From: Sporothrix humicola
Taxonomy: Eukaryota; Ascomycota; Sordariomycetes; Ophiostomatales; Ophiostomataceae
Assembly: GCA_021396245.1 (NCBI GenBank)
Contig: WNYE01000125.1
Coordinates: 1-64,000, forward strand
Length of the DNA stretch: 64,000 nucleotides
Direction: 5' to 3'
Both the position numbers and the translations under genes were made by a program. The notes under the pieces were generated by a model. It did no database searches. It worked only from the letters and a program-made list of their open reading frames with translations, and had not been told where the DNA came from. Every line of letters starts with the position of its first letter. Within the stretch, counting starts at the first letter, position 1. Positions 32,045-42,538 of the stretch are shown here, piece by piece.

Positions 32045-32806
32045 TTATTTCCCACCTGTAAGTTTAATAAACACACGGGTAGAGGGCGTCTGAGGGTAAG
32101 GGATCGGCCGTAACGCAAAGTAGAATTTATCGAACATGGCGTGTGCGGTCGGCGTCAGGGGAAAAACATTTAGGTGTTCTTGTTCCAGCCCGTTGACAGT
32201 TACATCTGCGGGTTTGCGATTAGGCCAAAATAAACAATGAGCGTTCCATATTTCGTCATGGTCGGCATGCTTTGCTCGTGCCGGCACAATGTGCGCCCCT
32301 TCGGAATTAAAAGTGCCTGTGAGGATGCATCTGCGATTGTAAATTGCTGGTACATCCTTGTGTTCCTTTTTGTCCAAGGCGTCTGTGTTTCCGTCTCGGC
32401 AAGAGGGTTCATCGTCTGTCGATCTCTTGCCTGCGGCCCATTGATCCATGACGGTCTTGATCGCTACCATGCCTTTCTGGTACGTTGGTTCGTACATTGT
32501 CTTCATGTCCTGTGGAGATACATTGTTAGCGCCGTTGTCGAGATAAATCGCAGCGTTAGCAAGACACCCGTGCGGATCTTGGGCTCGGTCGAGAACGGCA
32601 TGTTTTGTTCTGTGTCTTTCGATGGGCGTATGATAATCCGGGTAACGGCCACTGATTCCACTACTACTCTGGCGCTCCAACGTTTGACAATTACGACAAT
32701 GTTGATTATCGACATCTGGCAGCATGGCATCTACAGCATCATCTCTCGATTTTTCATGCGACATTGCGCACCGACACCGGATAGGCAACAATGGTCCCTT
32801 TGCCAC
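32045..32806 (-). CDS. HNH-nuclease-domain protein, probably truncated
   Basis: The open frame encodes up to 253 residues. The C-terminal half resembles the HNH domain of a large fungal family: R-C-I-L-T-G-T, then E-G-A-H-I-V-P (first His), H-L-N-V-F-P-L and A-H-A-M-F-D-K-F-Y-F-A-L-R-P-I. Other family members usually continue well past F-A-L-R-P-I, whereas here a stop follows 20 residues later in AT-rich sequence. The N-terminal half is doubtful. A 58-nt intron-like stretch (GTGTCT...CACAG) just before D-M-K-T-M-Y would put the upstream part in another frame. Start and completeness are therefore uncertain; a decayed gene is possible. Confidence 0.5.
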   Translation of the reverse strand: MAKGPLLPIRCRCAMSHEKSRDDAVDAMLPDVDNQHCRNCQTLERQSSSGISGRYPDYHTPIERHRTKHAVLDRAQDPHGCLANAAIYLDNGANNVSPQDMKTMYEPTYQKGMVAIKTVMDQWAAGKRSTDDEPSCRDGNTDALDKKEHKDVPAIYNRRCILTGTFNSEGAHIVPARAKHADHDEIWNAHCLFWPNRKPADVTVNGLEQEHLNVFPLTPTAHAMFDKFYFALRPIPYPQTPSTRVFIKLTGGK

Positions 32807-33733
32807 CTAATATTGTATCAACTGTTGATGGAGAGTGCAAGACTACGCGTCTTGCGAATCCTACTCCTTCTTGTATATTGATTGTCTACTGTGTGGCATG
32901 CATGTTCGTGTATGTTGGTATATGCTGGTATATGTTGGACGGCACGGGCCTCAAGTCACTAGCAGCCAGGCTAGAATGGTAAACAATGAGTGGTTGACGG
33001 GATCCAGCGGCACGGAACGCAGATAACAAAACTGGACACACGTGGCTCGCATAGAGTAATACGACGGGCGCAGCAGGAAGGGCGCAGACTGAGAGCCGGG
33101 CTTGGCCCATGTGTGGCCGTTTTATGGCGTATGGACACTTTGCAAAGACTGTGCCGTGGGATAGATGTCCATGCATCGTTTCCAGTAGAGTATATTTAAT
33201 AGCACAAGTTCATGACAATGCATAAAGAGAAAGTAGAATGTTTGTTGGGACGGTTTGTCGGCGAGCGCAGGCAGAGGATGCAAGCCACAATATACAAGAG
33301 TCCTATATAGCCTAAGGAGTCATAAACAGCCTTGATAAACACTCTGCCGAGCCCTATGGCCCCATCGAGCCGCACCCTCATTTATCCCGAAATAGACGTC
33401 TCGTAACAGTAGCATCGGTTATTCGCAGCGATCACACGTAGCTCGCGAGTAAAAGAAGTGCCTCTTCATTTAGATCAAGGCTGAACTAAGGCGATGACGG
33501 TGACGCCTGGCACATATTTTATTTTTATCGTGAGCATAACAATGGGTCGAGGCAGGTCATGATGGGAAACACGATAAATGGGAACCACGACAATTCACGA
33601 CGAGAAAAAAGTATAAGAGGCAGCCCTTGTCGTGTCGTTGACAATATTCTAATTCTATCAGCAGCAGCAAAATCAGGTTCAATCGCAAGATACATATAGA
33701 TCTCCCTTTACCTGCCTGATTATTTCCTTTAAA
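32807..33733. other. Intergenic region
   Basis: A 927-nt spacer between divergent features. Short frames lack coding character. A TATAAG-like motif near 33611 could serve the secreted-protein gene. Confidence 0.45.
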
Positions 33734-34464
33734 ATGCATTTGTTTTCCATCTTCCTCCTGGCGGTGCTTTCCAGCATCACCGGATGGGCCCATCCTTTTG
33801 TGTCTGAGCTCGGTCATGAAACGCGCGACACAGACAAGACTTCCTTATCTTTGTCGGCCCGGCATGAGCTTTCCTCCCGCACTGCCCCGGCCACCGTCAA
33901 GGTCTCGGTCTGGAAGGATCTCGGCGACGGCACCCTCCCGACCCGACCTACGCCAACGACCTCGGCGTCACTTTTACTAAGCCCGACCCAGCCGACATTA
34001 TCGTCTATGCCCAACGTGCCTACGGGTACATGATGGACGACCTCAAGCTCGACCATCAGGGTAATCCTATCGACAAAACCAAGAAGCGGGCCAAGGACGA
34101 CTACCTCATGGCCGCTCTATATGTCCCCGGTAACGGCATTTATCTCTGCTCGATCCCGCAGCCGGCCGCCAAAAGGTACATTACTAAAAACGCCGCCGTT
34201 GATGCGCCCGCACTGTGGGCCGAGATCAAGGACCGCACGCCATCCGGGTCCGCCCATGCCGAGGACGGCGCGGCGTACCGCTACGAGAAGAGCCTCAAAA
34301 CGAAGCTGGCGGCCGGCGCCAAGTACCCGCCCAACACGATTATCCGCGTCTGGGGCTCCTTCAAAGGCGGCGTCGCCAAGCAGCAGAGCTTCTGTTCCAC
34401 GGGCACCAGCAAGATCGACCCGGCCTGCAGCCCCGTCTTCCACAACCTCGGCGTGGGGCAGTAA
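33734..34464 (+). pseudogene. Secreted protein gene broken by a one-base frameshift
   Basis: The first frame (33734 onward) starts with a clear signal peptide, MHLFSIFLLAVLSSITGWAHP-like. It runs in coding-quality sequence to a C triplet at 33937-33939. Beyond that point the coding-quality sequence continues in another frame to the stop at 34462-34464. Losing one base at the C run explains the change; no splice sites bridge it. The second part carries H-A-E-D near 34257 and a Cys pair near 34392 and 34425, loosely like a zinc-deaminase arrangement, but I cannot assign a family. Either this is a young pseudogene or the base call is wrong. An effector-like role is possible only from the signal peptide and small size. 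Confidence 0.65.
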
Positions 34465-34785
34465 TTGGGGGATGGTGATTGGTCGATGGCCGCGGAGGTT
34501 AGGGGTTGCCGGGCAAGGGAATGTCGTAGTTGATGTTGTGGTGAAGTTGTGTCAGTCGGGAGGAAGCGAAGTTGACTTTTGGTATCAGAAGGTTTCTGGA
34601 TATATTGTTGTGGAATGGATGAGGATTATTTCAAGTGGACCGTGCTTTGATAGACTCGGATGTTTTTTAATATGTGACGACCGTGCCGCATCCTTTGCTA
34701 TCCAAGGAGCATGTTGCATAACGATGTCATTCTTATCCTTATGTTCAATTACAATCATTACAACGTGGCTCACTTTAATTTTTTT

Positions 34786-35046
34786 TTAAAAAAAGAAAAT
34801 CAAACGTATTCTACATTTTGAACCAAAATAACCGTACTTTTTCCGTTTCAATTTTGTATTCATACATCTCATAGTATATTCGTTCAGGCATTTCCATTTA
34901 TCACTTTGTGAATCATCTTCTGTAAAGCTGCATTTTGACTCCAATTTCTCTGTGAGACAACACCCAGCATCTTGGCAACGAATAACAAGGAAGGTGCACG
35001 TCTTCTGCTCGACAGTTTGTTTGGGATCTACTAAGCATTTTGACAT
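34786..35046 (-). CDS. Possible small cysteine-rich protein, 86 aa (doubtful)
   Basis: An ATG-initiated frame of 86 residues with eight Cys in its first 60 residues, including one adjacent pair, then a Lys-rich and hydrophobic AT-rich tail. There is no signal peptide, unlike most fungal Cys-rich small proteins, unless an unseen upstream exon supplies one. Codon use is AT-rich and unlike neighbouring genes, so it may be chance. Confidence 0.2.
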   Translation of the reverse strand: MSKCLVDPKQTVEQKTCTFLVIRCQDAGCCLTEKLESKCSFTEDDSQSDKWKCLNEYTMRCMNTKLKRKKYGYFGSKCRIRLIFFF

Positions 35047-35135
35047 ACCAGAGTTGTCTAAGTCTTAAAGTAATCGATTACCGCGGTCCACGGGTATCTG
35101 ATCTGTGGACTATCCCAGATGGGGTATATCGGTCA

Positions 35136-35385
35136 TCACCGAACCCCAGGATGGGGGAACTGGGGTTTCGGGAAGACTAGTACTAGTAAGTGATCCAGTT
35201 GCCATCATATTCATGACTGGCTGCCTCGACCGTTATTTATGGGTCTGGGCGACGACTTTATGTCCAGATTCATCCAATTCGCGGTCACATTGATAAGTAG
35301 TCTTGTTTTGTCGTTGATTTTGACCCCAGTTCCCCACGACCGCATATTATTTTCGGTTGCACTGAGATTGTCTGGGGTTCGGTGA
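35136..35385. repeat. Nested inverted repeat, possible transposon-end remnant
   Basis: TCACCGAACCCCAG (35136-35149) pairs exactly with CTGGGGTTCGGTGA (35372-35385). Inside it, GGGGAACTGGGGT (35154-35166) pairs with ACCCCAGTTCCCC (35323-35335). The order A-B-B'-A' is that of terminal inverted repeats with a short indel on one side. The internal 150 nt has no gene. Confidence 0.6.
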
Positions 35386-35579
35386 CTTCCGAGATGACAA
35401 AGAAGAGGCCGGCAAGGGTCGAGAGAACACGGGTCGTCGTAAAAGGCTGGTAGAAAGTGATATATGAATCAAAGTATAAGTCTACGAAGTGTACAGTCTT
35501 TCGCCTTGAGTCTTTTTTCCTCTGTTTCGTATTTTTATTTACCTCCATCAACAATCTCTCCATCCATTCCGTGTTCAAA

Positions 35580-37394
35580 ATGACGACAGCCATCGCCAAC
35601 CGGCCGCCAGAAAATGTGCAACACGATGTCGACGTCGAGCCGGTCAGCCAATTGCACAGCTCCAAGTTGACGAAACGGAACATTTTTATTGTACTCGTCG
35701 CGGGTTGGGGCAGTTTTGTGTTTGGATATTCCAACAATGTCATCACTGGCACGCTGGCCCAGACGTCGTTTGCCGAGAAATTCCTCAACACCGACAAGGC
35801 AAACTCGATTATTAGTGGCATCATCGGATCGTGAGTCTCCCTCGTTTGTATTTTTGTTAATTTTTGTTTGTCTACAAGAATCTGACCTTATACACTGGCC
35901 AGATTCCTCGGCGGCGCTTTTATCGGCTCGATCATCCAGGCACCCATCTCCAACAAATACGGCCGCCGTGTCTGCAATGGCATTGCTGCCGGGACGCTCG
36001 TTGTGGCTGGCGCTCTGCTGGCTGGCAGCGTGCACATTGCCATGTTTATTGTAGCCCGTACGTTTACGGGCATTTCCGCGGGCATCTTGACGAGCAACAA
36101 CCCAGTGTATGTGAGCGAGATCGCGCCGGCCTCGTCGCGCGGCCTGTTGACGAGCGTCCACGGCATTGGCATCACGTTCGCCTACATATTTTCGAGCATC
36201 ATGGCCCTGGCGTTTAACTTTGTCACAGAGTCGTACCAGTGGCGCTTGCCGTTTGTGATTTATGTCTTCTTTTCGCTGATCCTGCTGGTATCGGTCTTTT
36301 ACATTCCCGAGTCGCCTCGATGGCTTACAGTAAGTTCTCTGCTCTTTTTAATCTCCTAGTAACTTGACGACACTGACAGTCAATAGGAACAAGAACGATA
36401 CGAGGAAGCGTATGCTGTGCTAGAAAAACTGCATTCTTCGCACGACGGCAATGGCAGAGACTTGGCACGTGCCGAAATGATCCAGATCAAGGCCCAGGTC
36501 GATGCAGATAGAGTAAGTGGCATGAAACAGGGCTATACTTTGTACATTTTATTTTTCTAATGCTAGTGACAGCACAAACCTCGTGACTGGATGTGCATCG
36601 TCAAGACCCCGGCGATGCGCAAGCGCGCCATCTGCTCCATTGTCATCTGGGTGACCAACATTGGTGCCGGCACGCTCGTTGTGGGCACGCTCACGCCGGA
36701 ACTATTTGGTGATCTGGGGTTCGGTATAGTGACGCAGCTTGGCCTTTCTGTTGCGTGGGTGACCTGTGCAACCATCGGTGCATCTATCAACGGATTCCTT
36801 GTTGACCGCTTCGGACGCCGACCTCTATTGAGTGAGTACAGTCCCTCTCACAGCCCCTCCCCTTCTCAAAACCCCCTTTTCTTCGGTTCACTAACACGAA
36901 CAGTCATCGGCGGCGTTGCCACTTCGGCCATGCTGGTCATCGAGGCCGTCCTCCAAAAGTATTATCTTGGCACAACGTACAAACCCGGCCTCAACGCGGC
37001 CACGGCCTTTTTCTTCATCTACATTCTTGTCTGGGGCTCGTTCCTAGACAACACGACGTATGTCTACGTGCCCGAGATCTGGCCGACACACATGCGCAGC
37101 CACGGGTCCGCCATTGCGTATGTGACGTACTATTCGGTGGCCATTGCCATTACGTCGCCTGCAGCTCTGGCTTTTGCGGAAATTGGCTACAAGTACTATT
37201 TCGTCATGGTGGCTCTGTGCCTGTCGGGCACCATTTATATTTATCTGCAGTTCCCCGAGACGGCGGGTCTGACGCTTGAAGAACTTGCTGCCAAGTTTGG
37301 AGACGAGGTCGAAGTACGCTTTGAGGATGCTGTAGCGGTGGACATGGCCAAGAATGGCGACGAAGAGCGCGTGGAAGATGTCAAGAAGGAGTAA
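35580..37394 (+). CDS. MFS sugar porter
   Basis: Five exons (35580-35830, 35903-36329, 36387-36512, 36573-36831, 36904-37394) join in frame to 517 residues. Sugar-porter marks are N-K-Y-G-R-R in the first cytoplasmic loop, PESPRWL at the end of exon 2, V-D-R-F-G-R-R at the end of exon 4, and P-E-T-A-G-L-T-L-E-E-L near the C terminus. Twelve helices are expected in the plasma membrane. Introns are 56-72 nt with GTGAGT or GTAAGT donors. It is followed tail to tail by a short-chain dehydrogenase. The transported sugar or polyol is unknown; a polyol would suit the two dehydrogenases nearby. Confidence 0.92.
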
Positions 37395-37686
37395 CTTTGA
37401 GAGTGGGGAGCATACGGGCATACGGATTTTAATGAAGCGCAGATTTTCAAGTGAAAGCTAGAAACATCAGGTTGTAGAAAAGAAACAATCTCTGAATGAA
37501 GTAGAGTTTGTACATTCTTATCTTATGACCCTTATTGTGTCCTTGTAGAAATACACTCATTTGTACCATTTGTACACAATATAAGGATAAATTCTGCGAT
37601 AGGGCACATGCGATTTGTTGTAGACAACGAGAAGAATATTTATTTATTAACACTAAAGAACGTCATAATCCTCCCTATCGCCACGT

Positions 37687-38579
37687 CTAGTATACATGGT
37701 AGAGACCCGCTCCGGAGTCAGCAGACAGATTCACGCCTGTGATCGCCGCAGCAAAACTGCTCGACAAAAACAGCACGCCCTCGGCAATCTCTTCCGGGTC
37801 GGTCATGCGGTTCTGTGCGCTCTCGGCCTTGGTGTCTTCATAAAACTTGTCGGGCATGCCGGCGTTGGTCATGAGCGGCGTCGGCACAAAGCCGGGGCAC
37901 ACCGAGTTGATGCGGATCTGGTGCGGCGCATACTGCCGCGCGTCCGAGCGCGTCAACACGTAGACGGCGTGCTTGCTGCTCGTGTAAGCGGCCAGGTTGG
38001 CCAAGACGGAAAAGCCGGCGAGTGAGCACGTGTTGACAATGGAGCCGCGGACGTTGCGCTCGGCTTTGGCGCCGGTAAAGATGGGTAGCGGATCTTGGAG
38101 CAGCATCTGGCGGATCTCGTACTTTTCGCACAAAAAGACACCCTTTTCGTTGACGTCGATGGTCCGGTCGAACATGGCCGTCGAAGTTTCCGTGGTGCGC
38201 ACGCCGCCCTGTGCCACGCCGGCATTGTTCATGGCAAAGTCGATGCGGCCAAAGGTGGCGACACACGCGGCAACCATGGCCTCGACTTCTTCGGCGACGG
38301 CGACGTTGGTGATGTGCACGACCGTCTTGGCCGACGGCGCAATTTCGAGGATTAACCGCTCAGTCTCCTTTAGGCCGGCCTCGTTGAGGTCGACGAGGAA
38401 CAGTTTGAGGCAGCCGCGCTCGGCGAATTTCAGTGCGATGCTTCGACCGATGCCTGTCCGAGTCAGAATTATGTCATGGCATCGTGTGTTCGATCAGCAT
38501 CTCCGTATTGTCTGCAGGATTCCTTACCTGATCCAGCACCGGTGATGAGGGCCGTTCCTGTCGCAATAAGAGTGTCCAT
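37687..38579 (-). CDS. Short-chain dehydrogenase/reductase (classical SDR)
   Basis: Two exons (38528-38579 and 37687-38453) joined by a 74-nt intron give 272 residues. The intron splits the nucleotide-binding motif T-G-A-G-S-G-I-G (13-20), which strongly supports the join. Other SDR landmarks are N-N-A-G, the catalytic Ser in N-T-C-S-L-A-G and the Tyr/Lys pair in A-Y-T-S-S-K, with Ser 13 residues before Tyr. C-P-G-F-V-P-T-P is the usual post-active-site loop. All catalytic residues are present. It probably oxidises an alcohol or reduces a ketone with NAD(P)(H). It converges with the sugar porter gene and could work on its cargo, which is inference. Confidence 0.92.
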
Positions 38580-39180
38580 GGTTGTTAATGTGCTTCGACT
38601 TTTGCTAGTAGGAGTATATTATTATGGCATGTGGTGACTGACACACATTTTCTGGTGACAGGTCGAGGCCAATAAAAGGTGCGTGGATGTTTTGACAATT
38701 TCTGGTTTCGTACACACTTGCCGGCACTGCTTGTTGCGGAACACGGCAAAGTAGACAAGAAATCCCTAGTAAGTCAACCTTGCTAGGTGGGGAAAGGACA
38801 TTGCCATATTTGTCCAGTGTTAAGTGTCAAGGGTCAAGAGTCTAACAACCCGAAGTCGACGCCGTAGGCTCCGGGTTTCGGCCAACGCCGAACGCGATCT
38901 CCACCACATCCCAAGATTGCATATACCCGTCCGAGATATGCCGCGGTCACATGTCTCTGTTAAGCGGATTCCGTCTCAAATTTTACTTGTTAATATTCTT
39001 TGTTGACTTTCTATTTTTTTCTTGAATGTGGTAGAACTCGATAGACGGGGAGATGGTCTAATCCAAATTAATTATTTCTTCGACTGTTTAATAAAAGCGT
39101 CACCGAAGTTGCCTTGCTTTCCTCAATACGCAGTCATTACATCTCCGCTTATACGCACACAAGGACGCCCATATTCGATC
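38580..39180. other. Divergent intergenic region between two SDR genes
   Basis: A 601-nt AT-rich spacer that should drive both dehydrogenase genes. No recurring motif was noticed. Confidence 0.45.
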
Positions 39181-40091
39181 ATGGCTGGACTGTTCGGGGG
39201 AGGCGGAACCTGTCTCATAACGGGCGCTGCTGCAGGTGTGTTTTCCTGCCCCTTCCTATGACCCGGATCGTACTAACTCAACATAGGCATCGGACAGGCG
39301 ACAGCACTGGCATTTGCTGCGGAAGGCTGCCTCCAAATCGCCATTGGCGATGTCGACACGACCTTGCTCGACAATACCAAACAGCTAATTACCAGCATGT
39401 ACCCAAACGTCAGCGTCTTCTCTAACAAGCTCGACGTCACAGATGAAGCGTCAGTCGAGAGCTTCCACGCCGGCGTAGTGGCCCAGTTTGGGCGAATCGA
39501 CTTTGTGGTCAACAATGCAGGCTACCGCCACCCAGCCGCACCCGTGCATGAACTGTCTGAAGAGGAGTGGGATAAGACGGTGCAAATCAACCAGAAGGGG
39601 GTATGTAAAAAGCCCTCCAGAAGATATAAAAACATTTCTAACCTAGAGGACTTCTACAGGTCTTTCTCTGCGAACGCGCACAACTCACGCAGATGTTAAA
39701 GCAGGACGTTCCGTCCGGACTCAAGAACCGCGGCAGCATTGTCAATGTCACCGGCCTCAACCAGACGGCTGCAACAAACAACAGTTCAGCCTTCGCGGCC
39801 AGTAAGGGCGGCGTGTTGGCGCTTACAAAATGCGACGCCTACGACTATGGCCCGGACAACATCCGCGTCAACTGCGTCGCGCCGGGGCATTCCGTAACAG
39901 AGTCCACAAAGGAGGCAATTGGCGACGATGGCCTGCGCGTGCTGGCCGAAAACACGCCACTGCGGCGCAACGCGACGCCCGAGGACGTTGCCGACGCCAT
40001 CGTGTGGCTGTCCAGCCCCAAGGCATCGTTTATTACGGGCACGGCGTTGACCGTCGACGGCGGCTACAACCTACGCAATGGGCCACCTTAA
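39181..40091 (+). CDS. Short-chain dehydrogenase family protein lacking the catalytic Tyr
   Basis: Three exons (39181-39235, 39287-39600, 39660-40091) join in frame to 266 residues. The first intron splits the cofactor motif T-G-A-A-A-G-I-G at the same place as in the divergent SDR gene. N-N-A-G is present, and the tail V-D-G-G-Y-N is typical. The active-site Tyr is replaced by Phe (S-A-F-A-A-S-K), and no Ser sits 13 residues upstream. The Lys is kept. Classical SDR catalysis needs the Tyr hydroxyl, so this protein may be inactive, regulatory, or use different chemistry. Splicing and frame are intact, so decay is unlikely. Confidence 0.85.
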
Positions 40092-40132
40092 GGAGAATGT
40101 CATTCAGGACAGTTTATTAAAAGTTAAAAGTT

Positions 40133-40153
40133 AAAAAAAAAAAAAAAAAAAAA
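40133..40153. repeat. Poly(A) tract
   Basis: About 21 A begin 41 nt after the SDR stop codon. The gene upstream has two introns, so this is not a retroposition tail. Confidence 0.7.
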
Positions 40154-40349
40154 CAGAAAAGCTACCAAGGGTGTCGTTGTCTAGTGCACGGGTTGTATTC
40201 CATTGTATATACCAGTCTAGATCACGGCAGATCATTTACTTCAACCACGATTAACGTTTTTATGTTTGATTTATAGACAATTTAAGATGTGGACTTTCCT
40301 GTCCTTCACTACGCCCACTCTGACCAAACTTCATTTTCAGTGTACACAC

Positions 40350-41856
40350 TCAGACAGTTCCCTTCTCGCCCAGGACAACCGCGTTCTCTGGTGTCACATA
40401 ACCAGTTGTGTCATTGATCGACGAGTCGCTGTCCCCCGCCGTATACTCGCGAATGACTGTCAGATCTGCACCGTGGGAAGTTTCTGTGACCTTGCTGAAT
40501 GCGACCCTGAAAAGGCCGGGGAGAGACAGGAAGAAAAGAGCCAGGTTGATGGCGCATGCACCATCGTAATTGAAGTCCATGGCCGACACGACGAAACCGA
40601 ACGTTGAGCCAACAGAGCCGAGCGAGCTGATGATACCCGTGAGGAGGGCAGACTCGTTCACATTGTTCGTCAAGCTGCCGGTGAGCCAGTACATGTAGAC
40701 GGTGCACAGAGGATCCGAGATGCCCCAGAGAAGGAACAGGAAGCAGGGCAGGCCGTAGCTCTCCTCGGCCCAGTCCAGGGTAGGCGGGCTTTTGGTGTAG
40801 TGATGTTGGACAGCCTGGCCAATGATCCAAGACGTTCCCGATGTGATGGACACGACGGCGAAGCCGATGCGGGCGCGTGTCTTGCGGCTGAAGCGAGTCC
40901 AGTCGAGGAGCTGGCCAAAAGACAGAGCGGCAATTAGACCGCCGAGGTAGAATAGCATGGAGTTGAGAGCACGTGTCCGGACCGTAAAGTACGCAAAGTT
41001 GAACTGCCACTGGTACGACAGGAACCATTGGGCATAGATCATAAAAGGCATCAGGCCAATGACGGTCGGCGTCTTGATCAGCGTCCACAGGATGCTGAAT
41101 GTCTTTGCCAGGGTCGGGGCTTTTTTCAAGACAACGGGCCGTCCATCACGGCGCTGGACACGGTGGGCGGGCGAGACGTTCAGGGCAAATGGGAAGCCCA
41201 GACACATAATGGTCATCAATGCAACATAAGTGGCCTCGCTGATCGAGCCGCGGTACGCCTTTTCTGCGTTCAGGGCCAGGCTGATGATGCCGCCGATGGA
41301 TGCACCAAGGTTCTGAAAAGAGAATTTGAGAGACGCTGCAAGGCCTTTCCTGTCCTCTTCAGGATAGCCCATGATGATCGAGCCACTGGCAACCCAGAGG
41401 AAACAAGCAGACAGGCCACATGTGACAGCACCGAAAAGGAGAAGCCACGACTGTCCGTAATGATCGACAACGTAAAAGCCAGCAGCGTACGGAGCGTATC
41501 CAAAGGTGCCAATCTGCATGAGATCAGCGATATTAGACGTTGAATGGTATCAGACGCTGTTAAAGAAAGTTGTTCGAGGATCATCTTACAAAAAGTGTCC
41601 ACTTGGGCGTGAGGTAGTTGCAGAAGATGCCAACAAATGGCGATACAACCGCGAGCATGCCAAAAACAACGGCATTGGCCGCATTGGAAGTGCCGGCACT
41701 AGCACCGCCGCCAGCACCCATGCCATTAAGTGCACCAAAAATTCCAGGGCACGTAAATGCAGTGCAGGCAACCATGACAACGGAGAAAAGAGGCGAGCGG
41801 TACCAAGACCGATTCTGTGGCGACTGCGGCTGCAGCTCGTGTCCGTGGTCAGGCAT
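40350..41856 (-). CDS. UNC93-like MFS transporter
   Basis: Two exons (41590-41856 and 40350-41513) with a 76-nt phase-0 intron give 476 residues from MPDHGHELQ. An in-frame ATG at 41955 would add 33 mostly polar residues and cannot be excluded. The pattern of 11-12 helices, with T-C-P-G-I-F-G-A-L-N-G-M-G-A-G-G in helix 1 and G-T-F-G-Y-A-P-Y-A-A-G after the intron, matches fungal UNC93/DUF895 proteins. These are MFS-fold membrane proteins whose substrates are mostly unknown. It lies next to two FAD monooxygenases and two SDRs and may export or import their substrate or product. It converges with the Tyr-less SDR gene. Confidence 0.87.
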
Positions 41857-42538
41857 TGTGGTGGTCGTCGATAGTGATGTCAATGTCGCAGTCTGTATAG
41901 AGAATTGTGATGGATAATATTGCCGCCCAGATGTCATCTGGATAGAATCTTGCATATCAAGCCACTTGCCTGGACACGAGAGAACCGTCCCTCTTTATTT
42001 GAAATTCAACTTAAACAAGAGCGAGAGTAAGGCCATGTTTTTACCCATCTCGCCGCGTGCAGCACGGCAACATACACGCAGAGGTGGCTAGTCCCAACGC
42101 AGATTATCCGAATACAACAGCACTTACTGGCTCAAGCGATGAGCAATCGTAGTGCTGTTCGACGCCATCTGGGCCAGCCAGACAAAGTCCACCAAGGATC
42201 CGTCACAGGGGTGTAAGTCATTGCCCATTCTTTCTTTTTTTTTCATTATCTCTTTCTGTTTCTTGTCAAAGCAAATTTGCCATGTGGTATCGCTGCCGAT
42301 CCAACTGTTGCATTGCCGGCCGGCAGTAGAGTCATTGTTTCCCGGAAATAGAAAAATAGCATCATCATAGTAGCTATGAGACAACACAACTAGTGCCCTC
42401 GTGCCGTGTACGATTTTCGACGATCGGGGGGAACACGACCGGTGAACCACGTGTTTGTCACATTTTTTGTATATTTACAAGGTGGGTATTGGTTGGGCTT
42501 GTAATATTGTAGCCATTCGGACAGTGTAAACACGAAGC
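41857..42538. other. Divergent intergenic region, UNC93-like / FAD monooxygenase
   Basis: A 682-nt spacer that should contain both promoters. Nothing specific was recognised. Confidence 0.45.

Larger units (their letters stand above)
34465..35579. other. Intergenic region with inverted repeat
   Basis: A 1.1 kb AT-rich spacer upstream of an MFS gene. It holds a small Cys-rich frame and a nested inverted repeat, listed separately. Confidence 0.5.
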
